From contig NC_134367.1 of NCBI RefSeq assembly GCF_035582795.1, positions 42,621,062 to 42,685,061 on the forward strand: a stretch of 64,000 nucleotides of DNA. The letters run 5' to 3'. The notes below the pieces were generated by a model. It had not been told where the DNA came from and searched no databases. It saw nothing but the letters and a program-made list of their open reading frames with translations. A program made the position numbers and the translations under genes. Every line of letters begins with the position of its first letter. Positions within the stretch are counted from its first letter, which is position 1. Of the stretch, positions 54,321 through 64,000 are shown in pieces. Source of the DNA: Mycteria americana (lineage: Eukaryota > Chordata > Aves > Ciconiiformes > Ciconiidae).

Positions 54321-57136
54321 ACTGCATTATGTAATTTTTATTAACCATTTAGTGTTTTATGTTAGTAGCCAGAAATAGGGCAATAAACTATTGTAGAAAT
54401 AATCCAATGGATGATATTATCAGGATGATGGCATCAGACATTTTGAAAAAGCTTTTGTGCTGGAGTCTTTGTTGACATTAAGCAAGGTTTAAGTCACTGA
54501 GCTTACTGCTTATTGTCAGTGTCCTCAGATATGAATGATAAACACACTCTGCTGATGTGAAGGGTCAGAAGACAGAGCAAACACTTTTAACAGTGTGTAA
54601 GTCCTTTAAGCAAAGAGGTTTGTTGAGTATCTACAGTTGATAGCAAGGGGCACTTGAGAAGTACTCTAGTTACAGTAACTTCTCAATGCTGTACTAGATT
54701 GCTTGCTGTACCAGATTGTTTTGGTCCATCAACAGAAAAAAAAAAACATTTCCTTGATAACATTATTTAGACAAAATTACTAAAGATAGAAATGAAGGAT
54801 TCATACCCAAAGCATATCTAAAAAGCATTGCAAAGTCCAAGGAAAGTTCCCAAAACTGAACACCTGTGTTTGAGCGTGTGTTCAGTGAGATGCTTTAGGC
54901 CTCCTGGATGCCAGCCCATCTGACAGGTAAGCCAGTGACTGTTCTTTAGCAATCAGTTTCTGCTACCCTTTCATGGGTATCCTTTCATCCTTGCTTCCTC
55001 CAGGTATCTCGGTACGCTCAAGAGACTTGTTATCAGGTTATTCTCAAATCATCTTTGCCAGGTGGCCAAACCCACATGGCATCGTTAGCTTCTTTGCTTC
55101 CATTTCTCAAAGACCCACAGTCTTGAAAAGCTGGCATGCTCTGAGGAATACTCCCCCCCTCAAGTTTAATTTAAATGGGCAACCCAATTTAAAGAAATCG
55201 TCGTTACTAGCCCTGCTTCCTTATCTCCTCATCTGTGGATTTTATCTTGCTGTGAAGGGGGAGGAAAAAAAAAACGTGTATCTGTGACCAATTTCACAAT
55301 CTCATGGACAGAATGATTCATATGCATAACATCAGATCCCCCAAATTATCACACTTAGCTTGCATACATGTGGGCATGTGCATTCTGACCTTGCTTCTCA
55401 ACTGTTCAATACGCTACACGGTTTTCTTTAATATATTAAATTTTTTTTTCCACTCCAAAGTAAACTAAGAGTTATGAAGGCCCAGCAACAGTTATTAAAA
55501 AAAAAAAAAAAAGTTTAAGAAGTAGTTTGGATATTATGACAGCGCTGTGAAGGATGATGTGTCAAAACAACCAACCCAATAAAAGATACGCAGGCAAGGA
55601 CATTGATACCTTACTAGGCATCTGATCACAACCTGCCGTTCTTGAGCGACTATGCCAAATATGTTTCTCAGTATCTGTATAAAGTATCAGAGTCTGTAAG
55701 GACTCTATCCAGTCTAAATAGAAGGTTTGCTGTGTTCCTTCAAGCCCCCAAAAGTTTTTATGGCTGCAGTTCAGAGTCTGCACATCTGTTTCTGTGTTAC
55801 AAAGGTGTTCAGGCAAGAGCAGTAGTGCTGGACAGATGGAACAATACAATGTTTTAAAATCCATGTACAGGGAAATGAAAGGCAGAAGAAACAATTCAGT
55901 GCAAAAAAAAAATTATGTGGAAAAATGAATAGAGCATCACAGTGTACGGATGGAAACAAGTGGAAATGTAGCATTTGACTGTACAGAGAGGGTTGCATCA
56001 GTGCTGTTCAACTCACTTGGAGTAAGGTCCAGTCTAAGGTCACCAAGCACTAGAAATCTGTGAAAAATCGGACTTAAACACATGTTCTCAACACCGAACC
56101 ACTCCAACAGCTGATCCAATGATGGAAAACCTTTGGCTTAGCATATTTTCCTATCTAAACTGTTGATGTAAAAGGGTCAGTTGAGTAGTAAAATCATCTG
56201 CAAAGCACTATTACTGTCTGCTGTTGATAACATCAGTAAGACCAATACTGGAAAATGCCTTAAGTGTCTCAACAACATGAGCACAGTAAACATCAGCCAT
56301 ACAAACCACACAAAAAATTCTTCTAACGGTACACAGAAATAAAAATATACTTACAATCATAAAACATACACAAAAAGGCCAGATTAAAACAGACCAGCAG
56401 CTAAGCAGGGAGACAAGACTCTTGGTCTACCCTTTCAGGTAAGCACCCCAAACTTTGGTATATTTACTAAGTCCAGTGTTTTCTTCCACCTTAACAAAAA
56501 TTCCATTCTGAATTGGAAAAACCTTCCTGATTAAAAAAAGCAGTTCTAACAGAATCATTTTCTATTGACACAGTGGCAAATTGCAGGAAAAACATGTTTA
56601 ATAATAAGATTTCTGATCAGCTTTAGTGTGTCAGTCAAACAGTTAAAAAAAGAAAAGTGGCACCGTGGCAATCCTTCAATTTTGAGTGGGATAGGGGCTT
56701 ACAAGGGCTGGGTGTGGGAGCGGAGGCACGCAGTGCCATGGCGGCTCGGTGAAGAAGGCTGCGCCGCAGGGTGGGTGTAAAGGAGAATGGAATGTGGGGA
56801 AGAAGGATGTTTGCAATGAAGGGAGGGAGGGGGAAGGGGATTTTCACATTAGAAAGGATAACCTATATATGGTATGGGGCATATGGGGAGATATGATAAA
56901 CTGACCAGAGCTATGCTAGTCACAGATGTTTCTTCTGCTTTGGCTAGTAGATTGCTTATACGGATAGCAGGTCAAGATTTTTAATAAAAATTCAAGGCAG
57001 TGAGGTCCAGAACTCTAGAAACCCATAAAGAGTAATCTTAAGTCTTTTGCCAGAATTACATTGTGCTTGCTTTCTTCATTGTTTTCAGAATTATTTTTTT
57101 AAAAACATACAAACATATGTTTGTCAAAAATTAGCA

Positions 57137-57168
57137 TTAGTTTCAGCAGAAAAGTCTGCTGAAACTAA
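57137..57168. repeat. Perfect 14-bp inverted repeat, 4-nt loop
   Basis: TTAGTTTCAGCAGA, loop AAAG, then the exact reverse complement. Located in the 5.7-kb MAP3K7 intron. It forms a stable hairpin on either strand. Confidence 0.9.
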
Positions 57169-58201
57169 GCAGATCAAAAAGGGGATGGAAAGTCGTTATT
57201 TGTTTAAATGGACAGTGCAAAAATTTCTTCCAAAGTGTATGTTTCATGCTTGTTAAAATATTATGTTTTCCAGATTTTACAATAATGTTTCCAAAAAATG
57301 CAAGATAGAAGCAGGTAATTATAATTCTTCCACTTAGATTTCCAATATGTACACTACCAGAAGCAAGAAAGTAAAATGTGATTCTGGTACTTCTGTAGAC
57401 CCTCATCAGAAATTGGTGAGGTAAACAAAAAAACCCACCACTTTTCTGTATCCTCCTGGTCACAAGGACAATTTAGCTAGAACATCCATACAAGCAGTAC
57501 AACAGCTTTCAAAGAAAGATCATTATAATCGTTATTAAGATACGAAGTAAATGCTGAAATTCTCTATTTTTAAATATTAACCATTCATTAAAATGAATAG
57601 AATGAAAAATTTTAAATAGAAAAAGCTATAATTAAATATATTCATACACCAATCTGTGCAATTTGGTATAATTGATGTACCGTCACTTAATTTTTTTCCC
57701 CCAAGTCTTGCAGAGTTTTTGTTCTACAATTAACTGAATGGGCTAATCTATTTCTAAGTTTTGCAGATTCATTTCTTTCTAACAAACCTGTCTTCTCTGA
57801 AGATATTAAAATGTATTTAAGACTCATTTGTTATTTTCTGATAGATGTACATAGTAAATTCTGCTAATACCTGAAAGATTGATGAGGTTTCTGTGGCTAT
57901 CAGACTCCACAGAATTAAAGAAGGATCAAATGTTGATCTCCCTGATAACTGCACACCCACAGAACTGCCACCTATTTTAGATTATTGCAGTAGGTTGTTT
58001 AATATGGAAACCTGATTAACCTGATGAATATGCTAAGCTCCAGTTTCCCACATCCAAATAATAGTAGGGATCTCAAAATTGCCAGTTCACACTCATGACC
58101 AAATAGCCTCTGTGAATTACTGAAACAGACAATGAAGCAATTAAAACCACAAAATAAACACATCTGAATGAAGCATTAGCTGTGCTTTTCCCATTTACCA
58201 T

Positions 58202-58233
58202 GTTCTTAGTTTAATTTGTTCTTAGTTTAATTT
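58202..58233 (+). repeat. 16-bp tandem duplication
   Basis: GTTCTTAGTTTAATTT occurs twice head to tail without mismatch, about 0.6 kb downstream (in transcript sense) of the 58915 exon. Confidence 0.85.
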
Positions 58234-58847
58234 CAATTTTATGTAGCATACCACTGTGTCTGTTACCATGGCACTTGCGATACCAGGTAAGAAACTATGT
58301 TATTATAAAATACCTTATTGAGATAGTCTTTTTTTAAACAAAACTTTGTGACAGCACCCTCCTGTAAACCTTTCACAAGAAATGGAGAGATACTACTGTA
58401 AGTTACTGTTCAGGTTCAGAGATTGATAATAAATACATATATAATACTGACGCACATGCTTTTTATTTTTATGCAAAAAGTGAGTCTAATGTATGTGTAA
58501 CTGCTTCAGACAATCATAAGCAGTAATTACAATTGTTTTCTACATATAGAGAGGTGAAAAGGCTTTCCTGCATAACATCTGCCCTCAGCCAAATTAAGTG
58601 GTACACAAAATCTATGTGTACATAAAAATGGTAAATGCCGCATGAGCTATACAGAAAACATTCAGAACTCATTCACAGATTACCCTCATGGATTCTCATT
58701 TAAATGCAATACAAACAACACTACAGTCTGCCAAGCTTCCACATCATTTCTACAAAAGCATCAAAGGTGAAAATTTCCAGACCAGTTTCCCTGTACAGAT
58801 TCGGTGTTGACTTTACTGAAAGATAAAGGAGACGAGAAGGACGTTAC

Positions 58848-58915
58848 CTGACTGGACTCTGTTCCAGCAACACTAAGATCTTGAATGGATCTGCGCCTCT
58901 GCTGTCCGTTTCCTG
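58848..58915 (-). CDS. MAP3K7: MAP3K7 internal coding exon (RRRSIQDL linker)
   Basis: The exon is 68 nt. It enters with the last two bases of a split codon and then reads [20 protein letters not shown] followed by SQ. Human TAK1 has [20 protein letters not shown] at this place, so the identity is clear. The segment belongs to the flexible Ser/Arg-rich linker between the kinase domain and the C-terminal coiled coil. The acceptor is a strong pyrimidine tract ending in CCCAG, immediately followed by CAG, which makes a tandem NAGNAG site. The donor is CAG|GTAACG. In mammals this exon directly follows the optional 27-residue exon that distinguishes TAK1a from TAK1b. The exon ends in phase 0 and joins the exon at 53071-53179. 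Confidence 0.95.
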
Positions 58916-58935
58916 CTGGGAAAAAAACAAAACAA
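58916..58935 (-). promoter_or_regulatory. MAP3K7: Pyrimidine tract with tandem NAGNAG acceptor
   Basis: The intron ends in T-rich sequence followed by CCCAGCAGGAAAC. Either AG can in principle be used, the second removing three bases (CAG) from the exon. The codon at the joint makes the choice matter; see the finding on this site. Confidence 0.55.
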
Positions 58936-59017
58936 AAACAAACCAGTGAAATCTATTCAGAACAAAATAAGAAGGGTGCGACTGTTGCAGAGGAGCTTGG
59001 AATTTGTACAAATCCAC

Positions 59018-59050
59018 AGAGAGAAAGTGAGAGAGGGGGAGAGAGAGACA
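59018..59050 (+). repeat. Purine-rich GA tract
   Basis: GAGAGAAAGTGAGAGAGGGG followed by GAGAGAGACA. Polypurine on the plus strand, hence polypyrimidine in the MAP3K7 transcript, between the possible alternative exon and the exon at 58915. Confidence 0.8.
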
Positions 59051-59123
59051 GCTGCGGAATTTTAACTCAAAACATGCTGGCCTGTCAACAAAAAGTACAC
59101 CCTAATACAATAACCACTCCTAC

Positions 59124-59214
59124 CATATGAATAGCTGCTGCACTCTACTCCACCATCTTCTGTCACATGTATTTGGTCAGGCTTAGGACTCGGGGCAGGA
59201 GCTGATGACGACAT
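59124..59214 (-). CDS. Possible alternative first coding exon of MAP3K7 (speculative)
   Basis: An ATG at 59214 opens a frame of 30 codons starting MSSSAPAPSPKPDQIHVTED and ending in SSYSY plus one base, directly before a good donor (ATG|GTAGGA). Its phase fits the next downstream MAP3K7 exon (58915) exactly, giving Ala-Gly-Asn-Gly at the joint. An in-frame TAG lies immediately before the ATG, so it cannot be an internal exon in this frame, only a first exon. The flanking 200 nt are locally enriched in CpG in an otherwise CpG-poor intron, as an internal promoter might be. Against it: the ATG context is poor (T at -3), a one-in-three phase match can be chance, and I recognise no homologue. If real, it would encode a kinase-less C-terminal TAK1 fragment. 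Confidence 0.15.
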
Positions 59215-61381
59215 CTATTTCAAGTGCGTTACGTTATGGGGATTTCTAAAAGCTAGACCGCGAAGATAACAGGCTGCCAGCTTTAACCTGTTGCTCTTTG
59301 GCGTGCTCAAGGAACACAGCAAGGACTTCTGCCCGTGTGCCGCTCCCTTCATGAAAATTAAGAAGCAAAAGCGCTTCCTTCTGGTCTTTGTCTCCTTCAG
59401 ATGAACGAACCCATGTCCTATTCTCATGCTCTGAGAAGTGTGAAAAGGGGACCGTTCAGCTAAATCACATCTCACCATCAACCTACTGAGCACAATGCTG
59501 TAATCTTTTCCTCTTCTCCTTCCACCTGTTAGCAATTATCCACCAGTGACAGCTACATAAAACAGTTTAAATTTTAACACTGACACGCAATCAAAGGCAT
59601 TTCCAGGAAACAAAGTCTCCTTAAAAATAAAAGGAGATTATGCAACGGAATCTCCCTGGCTACTTTGATTTTTATTACGGTGATTGTTTATATTGTCCCT
59701 TGAGAGTAGGTCAGCTGTCCAAAAGGAAACACCAAAATGTCCTGAGTAACAGCTGACAATGCTCAAAATTCTTGCTCTTGGCTCTGCATTACGTAACTTT
59801 GCTACTGGAGGGGAGCATCTCAAACATGTCCTGCAGCCGTGGCAGCCCCTCGCCCAGCGACCCTGCACGCAACAGCCAACCCAGCTCGCTCGAGCCCTGG
59901 CACAGGCATCGTGTTTTTAACCTTTTAGATACTTCTTGTCCAGCATCATTTCCATATGACTCCACAGCCTAGCTTGACAGGTGTTTTGATTTGCAACAGT
60001 TACTACCAAAATGTAAGACTACTTTAATATTAATCAATACACTTAACGGTATCATACTTTAAATCTTTAAATAGAGGTACTTTAAATATTACATGTAGGA
60101 ACACGTTACCACAAAACAGCAATACAAAATTCTCAGGGTCACTTTACCGATTTGTCATGACATTTTATAGTCTAAAATTTATAGAAAGTACTATGAGAAA
60201 CAAGCATATAAGAAAATCAAGGATTCTAGAACAGGAATATATTCTTTGCTCTGACTACAAATGAATTTGAATTGCAACTTTTCTGTGGTCTTGATCTTTC
60301 GCTTCTGAAATTCAGGGAAAGTATATACTTACCTAAGCAACAATGGCTATATTGTGTTTAGTACTTTGATATTAGAGATTGTGTGAATGACAAATCTACG
60401 TCAAAATTTCTGAACCTGTTGATTTGCAGTGTATTTTTTACGACCCAATCATTTAACAAACAAGATTATACATTTAATAGAATTCTGTGCTGTGGATACT
60501 TCATCTGGCTGCCATAGCTCATCTCAATATTCAAGATATGGGCGATCCACCCACGACTGATACAAAATTATGTGCACGTTTCATTCAACAACACTGTTAT
60601 AAAATTAGCTCAGCTGAAATAGGCTTGCAAAAATATCTGAAATTCTCATTTCAGATTAGCAACATTTGTGAATTTAAAGAACCCGGCACATGTGTTGCTG
60701 AAATATTAGAACATGGCTGCCAAAATGTTAAAATAATCAGGGTGGGGTGCAAGAAAGAAAAGAAAATGCCTTGGGGGGAGAAAGAGGGGCCAAAACTACT
60801 GTGTTGTAATAAATGAACACCTTTAAATGAAATATCTTCAAGTTAGTAGCATGAGGGAAGAGCAAGCTCTACTAGGCAATGCCATTTTAATTAGTATAAC
60901 TACTGCAGACATCTGGCAAATAGCTTAGACAAAGCAGAAACAGACTACGACTCAACAAATACTTATTGCTCCAGATTCAAGACAAATTTCAATTGAAAAA
61001 TATACTATACAACATATAATCTTTATTTTGAAGTGACCACTGCTACTTCTCTATGGTTTCCTCTCACAGTTTTGATTTTGTTCTTACCTCTACGTCCATT
61101 TAAAACTATTTTTTTCTCATAAAAACTAAGAGATTTGTAAATGCACAGAAGTTAATATACAGTAGCTTGATGCACTATGTCAGGATTTTAGTGGTTTACA
61201 GGATTTTAAGATTAAAAATCAAACATCACAAACATACTTCCTGGCCTCAAAAAAACCATTTCACATACTACTGTTTATTTTCTAAAATGAAATTCAGAAG
61301 GAACAGGAAACTGCCATCATGTGCTGCCCCACATACTCCAGCAAAACCAAGCTCTCCAACTTATTAAGGCTTTTTATCACA

Positions 61382-61395
61382 CCCCCCCCCCCCCC
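61382..61395 (+). repeat. C14 homopolymer
   Basis: Run of 14 C within the MAP3K7 intron. On the transcribed strand it is G-rich. Length may vary. Confidence 0.9.
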
Positions 61396-62621
61396 GCCAA
61401 ATATCCAGACCAGCTAAGAACTCTTCTCCCTGCCCTTTAACAGATACTTGCGTCTCCTTTTACACTTTCTTATTTGTGCACAGAACTCTCTCTTCCTTAC
61501 ACACCTACGAGACCCAAACCTCTCTCACAGTGCAGGATGATCAGTGAATGTAACAGTGCTAGAAGACATTTTAGAAGTTAAAACATTTATCTGAATTCCA
61601 GAAGAATGAAGTGATCTGGGGAGACAAGGGTGGGATTCCTGGCTTATATTGGTTTCAAAAGTAGATGGAAAAATTACAGACCTAAAGCATCTATAATTCC
61701 TATCCACTTTCTAAAGACACTCAACAAAATGTGTCTATCCTGAGTAATCATTTATGCAGTGTCAATGCTATAAAAATCTTAACGCTGTGGCACAGTTTCA
61801 GATGACAAAATTACAAAGCCAAATGCATGCGTGCTATATACATGAGATGTCTAATGTTGCCAGTGAAGAAAAGGCTGTACTTGAAGGTATATTTGCTAAA
61901 TGCTGCTTGACTGGTTTGTTTTGAAAAGGTGTTCTGATTATTTTACTCGATCAATTACAAACTATACTTAGATTTTTTTTTTTGTTTGGTTCTTTAAACA
62001 TATGGCTACTTAAGCCTTTTTTACTTAGTAAGGTTTTTATTTTTCATATATATAAAAAAATAAAATGTTGGTGCTTATTTTCTATACTATATATTATATA
62101 TACTATAAATTGAAAAAAGAAAATTGATACTTCACTTGGCTATCTGGTTGCAGGATACCACTACTGAAAACTCATTTGCCAAGTTGTTACACAAAAAAGG
62201 AATTAGTTGATCCATTTTTCACTTCCCAAGTTTTGTAAGCTAGTAACACAAAATAGCATCTTAAATGAAAGAAAGTTCTAGTCACCTTATTTAGACCTGT
62301 TTAGAAAGAAGAGCAAATACATATTAAAAACTTCCACTTCTGCAACATTTTACCTTCAACTGATAAAAATTTGTATCTTACAACCTCGGTAGCATAATCA
62401 GTTCATGGATGAAAAGCAGCTGAGGCAACACGTTACGAAAACCCCCAATGATAGCAGATGTAGTACTCATACTTCTAAAATAGCCCTGCCCCAAAGCAGC
62501 TGACTCATGGTAACATGCCTGCCTGGTGCCTCCCCTCTCCGGCAAGCAGCTGCTTTACCATGGGCTCAGCAGAACTGCAGGCAGCGGCACAGACGGGCAG
62601 CACTTGTGCTGCCCCAAGGAC

Positions 62622-62687
62622 GGAGATGGGCTGCTCGCCCCACAGACGTGCCCAGGAGATGGGCTGCTTGCCCCACTGACGGACGCG
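62622..62687 (+). repeat. 33-bp tandem duplication
   Basis: Two adjacent copies of a GGAGATGGGCTGCTYGCCCC unit at 62622-62654 and 62655-62687, diverged at several sites, in a GC-rich patch of the last intron. Confidence 0.75.
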
Positions 62688-64000
62688 CCTGGGGAAGGTC
62701 GGAGGAGCTGGGTATGTGGCAGAAGTGCTAAGGAATGTAATGGGGTGGGACTGAGACAGAGGTGCCAGGCTGGGGGTCTTGGAAGTATAACTAGAAGGGG
62801 GAAAAAAAGCGTGTTAAGAGGCCAGGGCTAAAAGCCTTGTACTGAGAGAGTAAGGAAAGGAAAGAGGTGAGGCCATGTTAAATTGTCTTTAAAGGAATAA
62901 CTGAGCAAGGTACTTTTGGATAACTGCTTTAAGTATACAGATAAATAGAATTAGTTTATGGGCAGATGATCACATCCCTGTCACGTAATGATTAATCTCT
63001 TTTTTTCTGGCCTTGGGATTCTTATGGGAAAGCTGTTCTGACAAGCAGAAAACTTTTAATATACAGCCCAGACTTATTTGCAGACAATTTACATCTTTTT
63101 TTCCGTAGTGCCAATACTGTCTTTTAGCTTAAGCAGTTCTCTCTTCCTAGTCTTTAGCTGCAGATTCATCTATAGAAAATAATTATTTATTTCTCAGCTT
63201 TCATTTTGTGGGCTAAAAAAGCTATGCTTTCAGATTCTTCTTTATACTCTCCATACCATCCTAGTAGCTCTTACTGCTATTATTTCAGAGTGCATGTATG
63301 TTTCTTTTATATGGCTGCCCAGAACAGTATGTTGAATTCCTGATTAAACCTCAACAAGGGGCCTGTAAATAGTGTTAGTGCTTCCTTATCCTTCCTGGAA
63401 ATGAACCCTAAGCTTTCACAGTTTTTTCATAACTGCATTACATTAGTGGCTTATTCTACCTGGGATTAATGTGAATGCATTTGCTATGGTCCCATGTCAT
63501 CTTATTAAAAGAAATTGTTCCTAGTGTATGACCCACAGTGCATGACCCTGGATTTTACCCTATTTCTATTTTTTCTTTCCCCAGTCACAACAAAATTAAC
63601 CCTCTGTGATACTCTAATCCTCCTCTTTATAAATAGTCACTTCTGATAAAGCATTAACAGTGAAATTTCATTATCAAAGACTTAAACACCTTAAGAGTAA
63701 ATTTTGAGAAAATTCATTAATATGCTTGCTTTGATCCTATACCTTCTTTCATTTCTACAGGTTGTTATTTCTCTCGTATCTATTCAAAATTCACCTTGGA
63801 ATTCCCATCTTGTCAAGTTCAATTAAAATAGTCCAGGTGAAGAATATCTGATTGACTTCCTCTGCCTAAATAAGTAAACCCAATAGACTGGTACAATCTA
63901 TTTTGTGAAAACGACATGGCATTTCATTTCACTGACTTTTTAATTATTCTCTAAAAGTTTCAAGGTTTCTTGGAAGCCTCAGTGCTGTTACATGCAGACA

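Larger units (their letters stand above)
58916..64000 (-). other. MAP3K7: MAP3K7 intron, truncated by the window edge
   Basis: AT-rich sequence upstream of the GNGQQRRRS exon. The mammalian 27-residue optional exon (GHRKTASFGNILDV type) was looked for on the minus strand and not found, so the intron is longer than 5 kb here. It contains a purine-rich GA tract (59018-59050), the possible alternative first exon at 59124-59214, a C14 run (61382-61395) and a GC-rich patch with a 33-bp tandem duplication (about 62520-62700). Confidence 0.8.

Noticed and set aside
59215..59535. 106-codon minus-strand frame upstream of the possible first exon
   Set aside because: In frame but closed by TAG just before the ATG, composition like its surroundings, no homology recognised; not listed as coding.
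61840..61880. Minus-strand GGCAACATTAGAC resembling the GNILD part of the 27-residue TAK1 exon
   Set aside because: The residues around it do not match (no GHRKTASF before, no PEIVIS after) and the frame is not supported by splice sites.

Overview
The window is vertebrate nuclear DNA, almost certainly from a bird. Two things support this. A relatively intact, 5'-truncated CR1 LINE at about 21.6-22.1 kb carries the avian-type 8-bp tail repeats. The split exons at 47-59 kb encode the C-terminal half of TAK1 (MAP3K7) with small differences from the mammalian protein. Interspersed repeats are sparse, most are very old (CORE-SINE/MIR-like, ancient CR1/L3-like, palindromic MITE-like), and there are no mammalian-type Alu, B1 or L1 elements. 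None of this resembles prokaryotic or viral DNA, and I see no operon, CRISPR array, tRNA or rRNA.

Layout. From 1 to about 44.2 kb I read the window as intergenic, with no protein-coding gene I can recognise. It holds unique sequence, a few CpG-enriched patches, AT-rich blocks that look like conserved non-coding candidates, simple repeats and old transposon remains. From about 44.26 kb to the right edge lies the 3' part of MAP3K7 on the minus strand. It consists of a 3'UTR of about 3 kb (47247 down to about 44262), five coding exons (47248-47428, 49497-49612, 50165-50226, 53071-53179, 58848-58915) and the introns between them. The last 5 kb is intron. The kinase-domain exons lie beyond the right edge. 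Base composition agrees with this: the left 43 kb is mixed and partly GC-rich, and the gene body is AT-rich.

Function. The visible exons encode the serine/arginine-rich linker and the C-terminal coiled coil of TAK1. In other vertebrates this part binds the TAB2/TAB3 adaptors that bring the kinase to polyubiquitin chains downstream of TNF, IL-1 and Toll-like receptors and of TGF-beta/BMP. All splice junctions are canonical, and the reading frame runs through all five exons to a TGA stop. The 116-nt penultimate exon is the one whose skipping makes the known frameshifted TAK1 isoforms, and the sequence keeps that alternative frame open to an early stop.

By memory of vertebrate synteny (BACH2 next to the MAP3K7 3' side), the left 43 kb probably lies in the BACH2-MAP3K7 interval; nothing in the sequence itself proves that. 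The candidate novelties are modest: a possible internal alternative first exon of MAP3K7 at 59124-59214, a NAGNAG acceptor, two striking inverted repeats, two exon-like mini-ORFs and a 3'-end-like block at 33.2-33.8 kb. I found no convincing evidence of an undescribed biological system.
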